A stretch of 64,000 nt of DNA from Bradyrhizobium sp. AUGA SZCCT0283 (GCF_018130385.1 NZ_JAFCLU010000002.1:367840-431839); one strand, 5' to 3'; positions 28,574-39,250 are shown, numbered from the stretch's first letter. Notes: generated from the letters alone by a model not told the origin. Numbers and translations are program-made.

Positions 28574-29212
28574 TCACGATTTCCGAAAACGGATCAGCGA
28601 AAAATGTCCCATCGGCGGCATTGGGCGCCGCTCGGTCAGGGTGACGCCGCCATGTTTGGCGGCCCAGTTGGTCAGGCGTTCCCACGGGAATTCCGGCCGC
28701 CAACCCAGCCGACGCGCCAATGGCGCGAACGCCAGCTCGAACATGCGGCGCGGGCCGCTTTCGGCACCGATGTGATTGACCAGAATGAGCTCGCCGCCGG
28801 GTTTCAGGACGCGGATGAAATCATCCAGCGTGCGCTCCGGATCCGGCACCGCCGTGATGACATATTGCGCCACCACCGCATCGAAGTAGGAGTCCTTGAA
28901 CGCGAGATTCTTGGCGTCCATCACCGCAAGCGTTTCGACATTGGTCAGGCCGAACTCGCGCACGCGCCTGAGCGCGCGGCGCAGCATCGGTTCGGAAATG
29001 TCGACGCCGCATAATTTCGTGTTGCGCGAATATTCAGACAGCGACAGCCCGGTGCCGACGCCGACATCGAGAACGCGCCCGCCGATCTTGTCGGCTTCCG
29101 CGATGGTCGACCGGCGGCCCTCGTCGAACACCTTGCCGAACACGAGATCGTAGACCGGCGCCCAGCGCCCATAAGCCTTTTCGACCCCCTCGCGGTCGAT
29201 GTCCCCAGCCAT
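28574..29212 (-). CDS. SAM-dependent methyltransferase, PmtA-like (phosphatidylethanolamine N-methyltransferase type)
   Basis: A 212-residue class I methyltransferase. It starts EKAYGRWAPVYDLVFGKVFD, a pattern shared by rhizobial PmtA and related lipid or ubiquinone methyltransferases. Motif I is VLDVGVGTGLSL and motif II region is LCGVDISEPML. The length fits Sinorhizobium/Rhodobacter-type PmtA, which methylates phosphatidylethanolamine towards phosphatidylcholine at the inner membrane. It lies 21 bp downstream of mnmA and may be co-transcribed. A different small-molecule methyltransferase cannot be excluded. Confidence 0.75.
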   Translation of the reverse strand: MAGDIDREGVEKAYGRWAPVYDLVFGKVFDEGRRSTIAEADKIGGRVLDVGVGTGLSLSEYSRNTKLCGVDISEPMLRRALRRVREFGLTNVETLAVMDAKNLAFKDSYFDAVVAQYVITAVPDPERTLDDFIRVLKPGGELILVNHIGAESGPRRMFELAFAPLARRLGWRPEFPWERLTNWAAKHGGVTLTERRPMPPMGHFSLIRFRKS

Positions 29213-29233
29213 TCCCTCTGCCCCGATTTTTTC

Positions 29234-30445
29234 TTAACTGCGCATCACCTCGGCGAGCGGCGCGGTCGTTTGCTGTGCCCCTGCCCTCGCCGCCGCAATC
29301 GTTGCGGTCGCGCTCTTGATGAATCCGCCGCCGAGCACCCGCGCCTGTCCCGCCGGCGCGTCGTAGAACACGCAAGCCTGCCCGGGCGACACGCCCTCTT
29401 CGCCGGCGACGAGTTCGACCTCATAACCACCATCGACCGCGCGCAGCCATGCCGGCTGCGGCGCGCGCGTCGAGCGCACGCGCACGAACATCTCGATGCC
29501 ATCGCCGATGACGCGATCCAGCAGCCCGTCGCCGATCCAGTTGACGTCACGAAGGCGGATCCGATCCATCCGCAACGCCTCGCGCGGTCCCACCACCACG
29601 CGGCGGCTGGCCGCGTCGAGCTTGACGACATAGAGCGGCGCGCCGGAGGCGATGCCGAGCCCCTTGCGCTGACCGACGGTGAAATGAACGATGCCGTGAT
29701 GCCGGCCGATGACGCGGCCTTCGAGATCGACGATGTCGCCGGGCTCGATCGCGCCGGGCTTGAGGCGGCCGATGATGTCGGTGTAGCGCCCGGTCGGCAC
29801 GAAGCAGATGTCCTGGCTGTCCTGCTTGTCCGCGACTTCGAGGCCGAAGCGCCGCGCCAGTTCGCGCGCCTGCGGCTTGGTCATATCGCCGAGGGGAAAG
29901 CGCAGATAATCGAGCTGCTCGCGCGTGGTCGCGAACAGGAAATAGCTCTGGTCGCGATCGGCGTCCGCAGCGCATACCAGCGCGCGCGATCCGTCGGCGA
30001 GGCGGCGCGAGGCGACATAGTGTCCGGTCGCGAGCGCACTCGCGCCGAGTTCGCGCGCGGTCGCCAGCAGGTCGCGAAACTTGATCGAGCGATTGCATTC
30101 GATGCAGGGCACCGGCGTTTCGCCGAGCGCGTAGCTGTCGGCAAAATTGTCGATCACGGATTCGCGGAAACGGCTTTCATAGTCGAGCACGTAATGTGGA
30201 ATGCCGATCCGCTCGGCGACGTTGCGGGCATCGTGAATATCGCGGCCGGCGCAGCAGGCGCCCTTGCGATGGGTGGCCGCGCCATGGTCGTAAAGCTGCA
30301 GCGTGATCCCGACCACGTCGTAGCCCTCGGATTTCAGCAAGGCAGCCGTCACCGAGGAATCGACGCCGCCGGACATGGCGACCACGATCCGCGTGTCCTG
30401 CGGACGGCCTTCGAGATCCAGACTGTTTCGCATGCCAGAGGTCAT
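29234..30445 (-). CDS. mnmA: tRNA-specific 2-thiouridylase MnmA
   Basis: The protein has about 403 residues and transfers sulfur to U34 of tRNAs for Lys, Glu and Gln. The PP-loop SGGVDSS lies at 25-31, the catalytic cysteines are C114 ([13 protein letters not shown]) and C214 ([10 protein letters not shown]), and the C-terminal beta domain includes [12 protein letters not shown]. Several starts are possible (TTG 30460, ATG 30445, ATG 30433); I chose 30445 because it precedes the conserved core by a short tail. It appears to be the first gene of a unit with the PmtA-like gene. Confidence 0.93.
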   Translation of the reverse strand: MTSGMRNSLDLEGRPQDTRIVVAMSGGVDSSVTAALLKSEGYDVVGITLQLYDHGAATHRKGACCAGRDIHDARNVAERIGIPHYVLDYESRFRESVIDNFADSYALGETPVPCIECNRSIKFRDLLATARELGASALATGHYVASRRLADGSRALVCAADADRDQSYFLFATTREQLDYLRFPLGDMTKPQARELARRFGLEVADKQDSQDICFVPTGRYTDIIGRLKPGAIEPGDIVDLEGRVIGRHHGIVHFTVGQRKGLGIASGAPLYVVKLDAASRRVVVGPREALRMDRIRLRDVNWIGDGLLDRVIGDGIEMFVRVRSTRAPQPAWLRAVDGGYEVELVAGEEGVSPGQACVFYDAPAGQARVLGGGFIKSATATIAAARAGAQQTTAPLAEVMRS

Positions 30446-30778
30446 CGACTTCAATCGCAAGCGCGCTACGCGGCTCGCGGCCAGGGTTAAAACGCCTTTT
30501 ATTATAAGGCCTTAGGGCATCATTCGGCCACACCGGGCCGGATTGAACGCCGCTCTTTAATATAGGCCGTATTCCCGCGAGGCAATCAGCCGATCCCCAT
30601 TTTGGAGCGGCTCCAGGACGGCAAATCTTGCCGCCGGGCAGAAAAGGGGGTTGCGATCATGCCCCGCAATCTGGTTGTCATTTCCTGTAAGTTATTGAAA
30701 TAATTATATATTATCTGCCGCGGTGGATGGCCCGGTCCTTGCTGAACTGTAGCCGAGAGCTCAGCGCGAGGGTCGCCC
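30446..30778. other. Intergenic region between mnmA and fliK
   Basis: This 333-base divergent spacer must hold promoters for mnmA and for the flagellar block. It contains an AT-rich patch (around 30692-30716). I see no CtrA box, sigma-54 promoter or small gene that I could support. Confidence 0.6.
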
Positions 30779-32425
30779 GTGGTTAGTGTCACGTCAGAAG
30801 TATCGGCAAACACATCTTTTCAGAACGTGGCGGCGAGGTCCGTCCGGCCGGATTCCGAGCCGTCCGCCGGAAACGACAGCTTCGCGGCGTTGGTCGACAG
30901 CAATACGGCCGCCAGCAACAATGACAATCGCATCCAGGACAACGCGCCCGCCTTGCGCCGCTCCGACGAGGCGCAGGCCGCGTCTGACAACCGCTCGCGC
31001 GACAATGCTGCCGCATCGGACAAGGCCGCGCGCAATTCGAATGATCGCAACGCCGCGGCCAAGGCACGCAGCGACAAAGCACGCGACGACAAGACACGCG
31101 ACGAGGGCAAAGTCGACGCCAACGCCGATACCGATACCGACAGCAAGGCCGCGCCGACCCGCCGCGCCAAGTCGAAGTCCGACGCGGCAAAGTCGGATGG
31201 CGCGAAGTCCGACGAGACGACACAGGCATCTTCCGGCGACGCTTCCCCGGCAACCGATCAGACCGGGACCGCGCAGGATGGAACGACCGTGGTGACGGTC
31301 GACGCCATTGCCGTTGCCATCCCTGCCGCCGCAGCGCCGGCGGCGCCGGCTTCCGCGACACAAGCAACCGACAAGGCGACTGCGCCGCTTGCCATCGCTG
31401 CGGCAGCGATCGCAGCCTCCGCCTCGCTCGCCGCCGAGGCGGCGCCAGCTGCTGCCACCGCTGACGCCGCGCAGGCCGACGGCGGCGCGCAGGGCGGCAT
31501 CGGCCAGGCCGTCAGCGCCCAGGCCACATCCGCCGACCCGTCCATCACAACCGGCATCGCTCAGGCCGCAGCGGTGGTCGCGGCGACGCCCGCCGCCACC
31601 AAAGCCGCCGTTCAGCTCAAGAGTCCCGATCTCGGCAGGAAAGGCGCCACGACGGCAGTTGAGCAGGCCGGCACCACCGATACCGCCGCCCCCGCAGCAC
31701 CTGCCGCGGACACCATTGTGCCCGCCGTCACGCCGCCGACCGAAGCCGCAGGCAAGCCGAAGTCCGAGAATGGCATCGCCAACGCCGTGAACGCCGACGC
31801 GTCAGGCAATTCCATCGCGCCGCCAGCCGCCAACGCCCAAGGCAACGCGCATCTTGCCGCCCCCGATATCGGCCAGTCGCCGGTCAATTCCTCCGGCAAC
31901 GGCCTGCAGGCCGCCGGCGCAATCCAGGCGCAGCAACCGGCCGCTTCCGCCACGACGCCGGCTGCCGCGACCCAGCTTACCGCCACCGCCGCCGCAAGCG
32001 CGCCAGTACCGGTGAGCGGGCTTGCGATGGAAATCGCCGCGTCTGCCAAGAGCGGCAAGACCCGCTTCGAAATCCGGCTCGATCCCGCCGAACTCGGCCG
32101 CATCGACGTCCGCATCGATATCGATCGCCACGGCCAGATGACGTCGCACCTGACGGTCGAGCGGCCGGAAACGCTGTCGATGCTGCGCCAGGACGCCAAC
32201 CAGTTGCAGCGCGCACTCGACAACGCCGGACTCTCGACCGGCAATGGCGGCCTGCAGTTCAGCCTGCGCGACCAGTCCTCGCAGGGCCAGAACGACGGCA
32301 ACCAGTCCAATCCCAACGCGCATCGCCTCGTCGTCAGCGAGGAAGACAGCGTGCCGGCCATCGTCGCCGGCCGCAACTATGGCCGCATGCTCGGTGCGAG
32401 CGGCGGCGTCGACATCAGGGTTTAA
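30779..32425 (+). CDS. fliK: Flagellar hook-length control protein FliK
   Basis: The predicted 548-residue protein starts at a GTG with a GAGGG site 7 bases upstream. The long middle is unusually rich in alanine, aspartate, lysine and proline and is probably disordered, as in FliK rulers. The C-terminal Flg_hook domain is recognisable at about 415-500 (KTRFEIRLDPAELGRIDVRID then HLTVERPETLSMLRQDANQL), which switches export specificity. flgD follows 11 bp later, the usual arrangement. The identity rests on the C-terminal domain and context, because the N-terminal region is not conserved. Confidence 0.88.
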   Translation: MVSVTSEVSANTSFQNVAARSVRPDSEPSAGNDSFAALVDSNTAASNNDNRIQDNAPALRRSDEAQAASDNRSRDNAAASDKAARNSNDRNAAAKARSDKARDDKTRDEGKVDANADTDTDSKAAPTRRAKSKSDAAKSDGAKSDETTQASSGDASPATDQTGTAQDGTTVVTVDAIAVAIPAAAAPAAPASATQATDKATAPLAIAAAAIAASASLAAEAAPAAATADAAQADGGAQGGIGQAVSAQATSADPSITTGIAQAAAVVAATPAATKAAVQLKSPDLGRKGATTAVEQAGTTDTAAPAAPAADTIVPAVTPPTEAAGKPKSENGIANAVNADASGNSIAPPAANAQGNAHLAAPDIGQSPVNSSGNGLQAAGAIQAQQPAASATTPAAATQLTATAAASAPVPVSGLAMEIAASAKSGKTRFEIRLDPAELGRIDVRIDIDRHGQMTSHLTVERPETLSMLRQDANQLQRALDNAGLSTGNGGLQFSLRDQSSQGQNDGNQSNPNAHRLVVSEEDSVPAIVAGRNYGRMLGASGGVDIRV

Positions 32426-32436
32426 GGGAGATCGCC

Positions 32437-33132
32437 ATGGCAGTTGATGCAACCACGCCGACAACGGTCGTCTCGGCGCCCGCGACCGGCACCGCCACCA
32501 GCAACAAGACTGGGTCGACGGCAACGACGGGGATCGCGGATAACTTCCAGACCTTCCTGACGCTGCTGACCACGCAGCTCCAGAACCAGAACCCGCTCGA
32601 TCCGCTCGACACCAACCAGTTCACCCAGCAGCTCGTGCAGTTTGCCGGCATCGAGCAGCAGCTCAAGTCGAACGAACAGTTGAAGGCGCTGGTGGAGATC
32701 GAAAAGAGCGCGCAGGCGACGCAGGCGCTGGTCTATGTCGGCAATACCGTCGCCGTCGACGGCAGCAAGGCGGCGTTCGACAAATCGGCGACCTGGAATT
32801 TTCAGTCCGAAAAAGATGCGACCGCGACGATCACGATCACCAGCTCGACCGGACAGACCGCCTATACCGGCGATTTTTCCCTCACGCAGGGCAATTCCAG
32901 TTTCGTCTGGGATGGCAAGGGCAATGATGGCGTCCAATGGCCGGCGGGCACTTACACCATGACCGCCACCGGCAAGGACAGTTCCGGCAACAGCGTGGCG
33001 ATCTCCACCGAGGTCCAGGGCGTCGTCGATTCAGTCGATCTCAGCGCCTCCCCGCCGCTGCTGTCGATCGGCGGCCAGAGCTACACCACCGACAAGATCA
33101 AGCGCGTGGTCCGTTCGAGCGCCTCCAGCTAG
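32437..33132 (+). CDS. flgD: Flagellar basal-body rod modification protein FlgD (hook cap)
   Basis: A 231-residue FlgD. The N-terminal part has the conserved FLTLLTTQLQNQNPLDPLD pattern near residue 35 and TQQLVQFAGIEQQLKSN, followed by FlgD Ig-like and tudor-like domains (FSLTQGNSSFVWDGKGNDG near 150). It caps the growing hook and is later discarded. It lies in one unit with fliK. About 200 bp separate it from sciP. Confidence 0.95.
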   Translation: MAVDATTPTTVVSAPATGTATSNKTGSTATTGIADNFQTFLTLLTTQLQNQNPLDPLDTNQFTQQLVQFAGIEQQLKSNEQLKALVEIEKSAQATQALVYVGNTVAVDGSKAAFDKSATWNFQSEKDATATITITSSTGQTAYTGDFSLTQGNSSFVWDGKGNDGVQWPAGTYTMTATGKDSSGNSVAISTEVQGVVDSVDLSASPPLLSIGGQSYTTDKIKRVVRSSASS

Positions 33133-33335
33133 CCGCCACTCGCATCGTTTGATCCGCCATTTCCGGCCCGGCAATCCCTGATTGTACGCAAAAGCGTCAC
33201 AGGGAACCCGGGGCCGACGTATTTTCCGTCATTTTCAAGGAGATTCGTATTGAAGCCGTGGGCTTAGGCAAATTTTAAGCCGACGGGCGTAGGTTGTCAT
33301 GGTGAGTTCAGTGGTTGAGAGTTTGTGAGTACGCC

Positions 33336-33611
33336 ATGACAGAACCCCATCGCCCGAGGGTAAAATACGTCATCGGGCCTGACGGCAGCCCGTTAACAAT
33401 TGCCGACCTGCCCGCGCCAGGCACCAAACGGTGGGTGATCCGCCGCAAGGCCGAGGTCGTCGCAGCGGTCCGTGGCGGCCTGCTCTCCCTCGAGGAAGCC
33501 TGCAGCCGTTATACCCTGACGGTCGACGAATTCCTGTCCTGGCAGTTTTCCATCGATCAGCATGGTCTGGCAGGCCTCCGGACCACCCGGATCCAGCAAT
33601 ATCGGCAGTAA
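33336..33611 (+). CDS. sciP: CtrA inhibitor SciP (DUF1153)
   Basis: The 91-residue protein, from the ATG at 33336, is nearly all one DUF1153 helix-turn-helix domain. The blocks YVIGPDGSPLTIADLPAPGT, KRWVIRRKAEVVAAVRGGLL, SLEEACSRYTLT and HGLAGLRTTR match Caulobacter SciP, which binds the cell-cycle regulator CtrA and blocks its activation of flagellar and other genes. The open frame could start 21 bases earlier, but this ATG gives the family N-terminus (MTEPHRPRVKYV). It is placed between flgD and fliF and followed by a strong terminator. Confidence 0.93.
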   Translation: MTEPHRPRVKYVIGPDGSPLTIADLPAPGTKRWVIRRKAEVVAAVRGGLLSLEEACSRYTLTVDEFLSWQFSIDQHGLAGLRTTRIQQYRQ

Positions 33612-33637
33612 ACTCTCCCGAACCGAAAGATTTGATG

Positions 33638-33671
33638 AAAACCGGCTTCGTTTTGCGAAGCCGGTTTTTTT
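33638..33671 (+). terminator. Rho-independent terminator after sciP
   Basis: AAAACCGGCTTCG and CGAAGCCGGTTTT form a perfect 13-bp stem with a TTTTG loop, ending in a run of T residues. It lies 27 bases after the sciP stop and should separate sciP from fliF transcription. Confidence 0.92.
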
Positions 33672-33696
33672 CATGCCGGAACTATTCGCGGCGGCT

Positions 33697-33710
33697 TTAA
33701 CCGTTGTTAA
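33697..33710. promoter_or_regulatory. CtrA-like box upstream of fliF
   Basis: TTAA-CCGTTG-TTAA (followed by CC) resembles the CtrA consensus TTAA-N7-TTAA with a 6-base spacer. It lies between the sciP terminator and fliF. The short spacer makes it a variant site. Regulation by CtrA is inference. Confidence 0.45.
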
Positions 33711-33748
33711 CCATATGGAAACCATCCCCTAGGCAATAATTGCCCAGT

Positions 33749-33763
33749 CGGTCCCTGGGACCG
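33749..33763. promoter_or_regulatory. 15-bp palindrome just upstream of fliF
   Basis: CGGTCCC-T-GGGACCG is a perfect palindrome 19 bases before the preferred fliF start. It could be an operator or a leader hairpin, and it would be inside the coding sequence if translation began at the TTG at 33740. Confidence 0.4.
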
Positions 33764-33781
33764 AATCCCTGGGGGCGGTTG

Positions 33782-35407
33782 GTGCAAAGTCTCGTTGCTT
33801 TCCTGAGAGGCCTGGGCGCGTCGCGGTTGATGGCCATGGTCGCGGTGACGACCGCGCTGCTCGGCTTCTTCGCCTTTGTTATCATGCGCGTCACGACGCC
33901 GCAGATGACCACCCTGTTCACCGACCTCTCCGCCGAAGATTCCTCCGGCATCATCAAGGATCTGGAACGCCAGGCGATTCCCTTCGAGCTGCGCAACGAA
34001 GGCGCCGTCATCATGGTGCCGAAGGACAAGGTCACGCGGTTGCGGATGAAGCTCGCCGAAAGCAATTTGCCCAAGGGCGGCGGCGTCGGTTACGAGATTT
34101 TCGACAAATCGGACGCCCTCGGCACCACGAGCTTCGTCCAGAACATCAATCATTTGCGCGCACTGGAGGGCGAACTCGCCCGCACCATCCGCGCCATCGA
34201 CCGCATCCAGGCGGCCCGAGTGCATCTGGTGCTGCCGGAGCGGCCCCTGTTCGCGCGCGAGGCGCCGGAGCCGTCGGCCTCGATCGTGCTGCGGGTGCGC
34301 GGCAGCCTCGAACCCCAGCAGATCCGCGCCATCCGCCACGTCGTCGCCTCCGCCGTGAGCGGATTGAAGCCGCAGCGGGTGTCGATCGTCGACGAAGCCG
34401 GCCGGCTGCTGGCCGACGGCGCCGGCAAGGATGCCGAGATCGCCGTCGGCGACGAGCGCCGCACGGCCTACGAGAAGCGCATACGCAACGAGGTCGAGGC
34501 GATCGTCTCCTCGGTGGTCGGCCAGGGCCGCGCCCGCGTCCAGCTCACCGCCGACTTCGACTACAACAAGGTCACCCAGACCTCGGACAAGTTCGATCCC
34601 GAGGGCCGCGTGCTGCGCTCCAGCCAGACCCGCGAGGAATCGTCGCTGACCGCCGAGAACAACGGACAGGTGACGGTCAACAACGAACTGCCCGGCAACC
34701 AGACCAACACCACCGGGCCTGCGGCCCGCGACCAGAGCAAGAAGAGCGAAGAGACCAACAATTACGAGATTTCCCGCACCACCAAGACCGAGGTCACCGA
34801 GGCCGGACGGGTCAACCGGATCTCGGTCGCGGTGCTGGTCGATGGCGCCTATACCAAGAACGAAAAAGGCGAAATGGTCTATCAGGACCGCAGCAAGGAA
34901 CAGCTCGACCGCATCGCCACCCTGGTCCGCTCGGCGATCGGCTTCGACCAGAAGCGCGGCGACCAGGTCGAGGTCGTCAATCTCCGCTTTGCCGAAGCGC
35001 CGTCCGTCCCCCCGGTCGTGGAGCCGGGCGGGCTGCTCGGCATGCTGCAGTTCACCAAGGATGACGTCATGTACGTCATCGAGCTCGGCGTCATGATGCT
35101 GCTCGGCCTCGTGGTGCTGTTCATGGTGATCCGCCCGCTGGTCAAGCGCATCCTGGCTGCCGAAGTCATCCCCGCTTTGACCCAACCGGCGCCTGTCTTG
35201 ATCGAGGGCAACGGGCCAAACGGAGAACTCGGGCCCAATCAGGCCTTGCTCGGCGGCACCAGCGGCACCGCCCAGTTGATCGACGTCGCCCAGGTCCAGG
35301 GCCAGGTCCACGCGCAAGCCGTGCACCGGGTCGGCGAACTGGCCGAACGAAATCCGAACGAGACCGCTTCCATTGTTCGCCAATGGCTCAGCGAACCCGC
35401 CGAGTGA
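33782..35407 (+). CDS. fliF: Flagellar MS-ring protein FliF
   Basis: FliF forms the MS ring in the inner membrane. The first membrane segment is near residues 18-38 (MAMVAVTTALLGFFAFVIM) and the second near 425-445 (VIELGVMMLLGLVVLFMVI). Between them lie the YscJ/FliF ring-building domains (PKGGGVGYEIFDKSDALGTT, ARVHLVLPERPLF). The C-terminal tail should contact FliG. I chose the GTG at 33782 (541 residues) because a GGGGG site precedes it; TTG codons at 33779 and 33740 are alternatives. Start is uncertain; identity is not. Confidence 0.93.
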   Translation: MQSLVAFLRGLGASRLMAMVAVTTALLGFFAFVIMRVTTPQMTTLFTDLSAEDSSGIIKDLERQAIPFELRNEGAVIMVPKDKVTRLRMKLAESNLPKGGGVGYEIFDKSDALGTTSFVQNINHLRALEGELARTIRAIDRIQAARVHLVLPERPLFAREAPEPSASIVLRVRGSLEPQQIRAIRHVVASAVSGLKPQRVSIVDEAGRLLADGAGKDAEIAVGDERRTAYEKRIRNEVEAIVSSVVGQGRARVQLTADFDYNKVTQTSDKFDPEGRVLRSSQTREESSLTAENNGQVTVNNELPGNQTNTTGPAARDQSKKSEETNNYEISRTTKTEVTEAGRVNRISVAVLVDGAYTKNEKGEMVYQDRSKEQLDRIATLVRSAIGFDQKRGDQVEVVNLRFAEAPSVPPVVEPGGLLGMLQFTKDDVMYVIELGVMMLLGLVVLFMVIRPLVKRILAAEVIPALTQPAPVLIEGNGPNGELGPNQALLGGTSGTAQLIDVAQVQGQVHAQAVHRVGELAERNPNETASIVRQWLSEPAE

Positions 35408-35413
35408 CCTGAC

Positions 35414-36496
35414 ATGGCCGTACCGCAAACCACAAATGCCAACGACATCACCACCGTCATCTCGGCGCTCGCGAGCCGTCAGGCGAACCGGCCCAAGGGC
35501 AAGCCGCTGAGCGGCCCAAAGCGCGCCGCCATCCTGATGCTGGCGCTGGGCGAGCAATATGGCGGCAAGGTGTGGGGACTGCTCGATGACGACGAGGTAC
35601 GCGAACTGTCGATCCATATGTCGACGCTCGGCACCGTCGAGGCCGACATCGTGGAAGACCTGCTGCTCGAATTCGTTTCGCGGATGTCGGCATCCGGCGC
35701 ACTGATGGGCACCTTCGACGCCACCGAACGGCTGTTGCAGCAATATCTGCCGTCCGAGCGCGTCACCGGCATCATGGACGAAATTCGCGGCCCCGCCGGC
35801 CGCAACATGTGGGAGAAGCTCTCCAACGTGCAGGAAGAGGTGCTCGCCAACTATCTCAAGAACGAATACCCGCAGACCATTGCGGTGGTGCTGTCGAAGC
35901 TGAAGCCGGAACACGCCGCGCGCGTGCTGGCGATCCTGCCCGAGGATCTTGCGCTGGACGTGGTCGGCCGCATGCTGAAGATGGAAGCGGTGCAGAAGGA
36001 AGTCATCGAGCGCGTCGAGCAGACGCTGCGCACCGAATTCATGTCCAATCTGTCGCAGACCCGCCGCCGCGACGCCCACGAGGTGATGGCCGAAATCTTC
36101 AACAATTTCGACCGCCAGACCGAAACCCGCTTCATCACCTCGCTGGAGGAGGAAAACCGCGAATCCGCCGAGCGCATCAAGGCGCTGATGTTCACCTTCG
36201 ACGACCTCATCAAGCTCGATTCCGCCTCGGCCCAGACGCTGATGCGCAATGTCGACAAGGACAAGCTCGGCATCGCGCTGAAGAGCGCCAATGAGGAGGT
36301 GCGCGCCTTCTTCCTCGGCAACATGTCCTCGCGCGCCGGCAAGATGCTGATGGACGACATGGCCGCGATGGGACCGGTGCGGCTGCGCGACGTCGATGAG
36401 GCGCAGGCGCTGCTCGTCAACCTTGCCAAGGACATGGCCGCCCGGGGCGAAATCACGCTGACCAAGAACCGCGCTGACGACGAGCTGGTGTACTGA
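35414..36496 (+). CDS. fliG: Flagellar motor switch protein FliG
   Basis: A 360-residue FliG with its three armadillo-like domains. The middle domain has [20 protein letters not shown] followed by [15 protein letters not shown], and the C-terminal motor domain has [20 protein letters not shown] with charged residues that face MotA. It begins 6 bp after fliF, and its stop overlaps the next start (TGATG). It links the MS ring to the C ring and generates torque. Confidence 0.96.
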   Translation: MAVPQTTNANDITTVISALASRQANRPKGKPLSGPKRAAILMLALGEQYGGKVWGLLDDDEVRELSIHMSTLGTVEADIVEDLLLEFVSRMSASGALMGTFDATERLLQQYLPSERVTGIMDEIRGPAGRNMWEKLSNVQEEVLANYLKNEYPQTIAVVLSKLKPEHAARVLAILPEDLALDVVGRMLKMEAVQKEVIERVEQTLRTEFMSNLSQTRRRDAHEVMAEIFNNFDRQTETRFITSLEEENRESAERIKALMFTFDDLIKLDSASAQTLMRNVDKDKLGIALKSANEEVRAFFLGNMSSRAGKMLMDDMAAMGPVRLRDVDEAQALLVNLAKDMAARGEITLTKNRADDELVY

Positions 36497-37122
36497 TGGC
36501 CGCGCCCGCAAAATTCCTGTTCGACACCGACTTCGCGGCGCCGGACAAGGCGCGCGAACGTGCGGCGACGGCCACCGAGATCGCGCAGAAGATCGCGGAG
36601 GCCGAGGCACGTGCCTACCGGGCCGGCTACGAGGCGGCCCAGCACGAGGCAAAGGTCGAGAGCGACCGCCGCTCGGCGCTGGCGCTGGAAGAGATCGGCA
36701 TCACCATCCGCGGCATCGCCACGCGCTTCTCCGGCATCGAGGCCAGGATGGAAACCGAGGCGGTCGAAGTCGCGGTCGCGGTGGCGCGCAAGCTGTGCAG
36801 CGAACTGATCGTCCGCGAACCGCTCGGTGAGATCATGGCGCTGGTCAGCGACTGCTTCTCCCACCTGATCGCCACCCCGCATCTCGTCGTCCGCATCAAC
36901 GACCAGCTCTACGAGGCCGCCCGCGAGAAGATCGAACGGCGGGCAGCCCAGAGCGGCTTCGAGGGCCGGCTGGTGATCCTGGCCGAGCCCGGCATCGCCA
37001 CCGGCGACTGCCGGATCGAATGGGCCGACGGCGGCGTGGTGCTGGAACGCGTGGCCATCGAAGCGAAGATCAGCGAACTCGTCGGGCGCTATCTGGCGTC
37101 CCGCGATCAGGCCGGAACGTAA
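36496..37122 (+). CDS. fliH: Flagellar export/assembly protein FliH (FlbE-like)
   Basis: A 208-residue protein beginning [17 protein letters not shown], which matches the alphaproteobacterial FlbE/FliH N-terminus. An alanine/glutamate-rich, probably coiled-coil segment follows (residues 18-60, EIAQKIAEAEARAYRAGYEA, with G-x3 spacing). The C-terminal domain contains IEARMETEAVEVAVAVARKL. FliH regulates the export ATPase FliI. The gene overlaps fliG by one base and lies 19 bp before fliN, as in Caulobacter fliF-fliG-flbE-fliN-flbD. Confidence 0.85.
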   Translation: MAAPAKFLFDTDFAAPDKARERAATATEIAQKIAEAEARAYRAGYEAAQHEAKVESDRRSALALEEIGITIRGIATRFSGIEARMETEAVEVAVAVARKLCSELIVREPLGEIMALVSDCFSHLIATPHLVVRINDQLYEAAREKIERRAAQSGFEGRLVILAEPGIATGDCRIEWADGGVVLERVAIEAKISELVGRYLASRDQAGT

Positions 37123-37141
37123 AGGCCATGAGGACCGAACC

Positions 37142-37492
37142 ATGAGTGACACCGACGCACAGGTACCGCTACCCGATCTCAACGCCGCGGACGCCCCGCC
37201 GATCGACGATCTGGCCTACAACGAGGACGAACAGGCCTCGCGCATCGCGGCCGACCTCGAGGCCGTGTTCGACGTCCCGGTGCAGGTCTCGGCCGTGCTC
37301 GGCCGCTCCAAGATGGACGTCGGCGAACTATTGAAGCTCGGACCCGGCACCGTGCTCGAACTGGACCGCCGCGTCGGCGAAGCCATCGACATCTACGTCA
37401 ACAACCGCCTGGTGGCGCGTGGCGAGGTCGTGCTGGTGGAAGACAAGCTCGGCGTGACCATGACGGAAATCATCAAGGCGGAACGCGGCTGA
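37142..37492 (+). CDS. fliN: Flagellar motor switch protein FliN
   Basis: A 116-residue FliN whose C-terminal SpoA domain reads VFDVPVQVSAVLGRSKMDVG then LLKLGPGTVLELDRRVGEAI and NRLVARGEVVLVEDKLGVTM. It builds the lower part of the C ring together with FliG and FliM. It is within the fliF-flbD operon. fliM is not in this window. Confidence 0.95.
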   Translation: MSDTDAQVPLPDLNAADAPPIDDLAYNEDEQASRIAADLEAVFDVPVQVSAVLGRSKMDVGELLKLGPGTVLELDRRVGEAIDIYVNNRLVARGEVVLVEDKLGVTMTEIIKAERG

Positions 37493-37547
37493 CAATTTTG
37501 AGGACACGCGCCGTGAACGGCGCGAACAGACGGACAGGAGATAAAAA

Positions 37548-38927
<1,380 letters not shown>

Positions 38928-38940
38928 AACCCTGCTGCCG

Positions 38941-39014
38941 TCATTGCGAGCGTAGCGAGGCAATCCACCTTGTCCCAAGCGGCGCCATGGATTGCATCGC
39001 TACGCTCGCAATGA
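38941..39014. repeat. Palindromic repeat, TCATTGCGAGCGNAGCG family, copy 1
   Basis: Two 27-base inverted arms (38941-38967 and 38988-39014) are identical at 26 of 27 positions, separated by 20 bases. The arm begins TCATTGCGAGCGTAGCGA and ends CAATCCA. Related copies lie at 49180-49288 and 50027-50054. The right arm overlaps the end of the small membrane protein gene at 39000. Confidence 0.85.
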
Positions 39015-39179
39015 TGCTGAGATACCGGAATAACTCGGCGCATCCGGTTTGCGAAAGATATGAATGGGATCGCCGGGCTGCAGGTCGCGCCCGGTGAAAA
39101 ACGCATAGGCATACAGCGCGAGATAGGCGATCGCGAGCGCGCCGACGCCGTAAAATGCCCATACTGCGATCCGCTTCAT
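39000..39179 (-). CDS. Small single-span membrane protein
   Basis: This 59-residue frame starts at an ATG at 39179. It begins MKRIAVWAFYGVGALAIAYL and has one hydrophobic segment (residues 5-28) with a short polar tail (GRDLQPGDPIHIFRKPDAPS). The tail looks coding, but its last six or so residues and its stop codon are supplied by the inverted repeat at 38941-39014. No strong ribosome site is visible. It lies 71 bp downstream of the luciferase-like gene in the same direction. Function unknown. Confidence 0.55.
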   Translation of the reverse strand: MKRIAVWAFYGVGALAIAYLALYAYAFFTGRDLQPGDPIHIFRKPDAPSYSGISASLRA

Positions 39180-39250
39180 CGCGGATTTTTAGAATGACCG
39201 CCCGTAAAAGGCCAGCCCGTTCGTGCCGGTCGGTTTATCCGCCGAAGCCG

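Noticed and set aside
30950..32000. Tandem repeat DNA within fliK
   Set aside because: The region is low-complexity Ala/Asp/Lys codons; no exact repeat unit was seen, so it is ordinary FliK linker sequence.
33133..33335. Sigma-54 promoter for sciP
   Set aside because: No TGGCAC-N5-TTGC pattern at proper spacing was found in the 203-base spacer.
33707..36652. A very long minus-strand open frame of about 980 codons
   Set aside because: It is the antisense of fliF and fliG, both certain by domains and operon context; high GC makes such mirror frames common.
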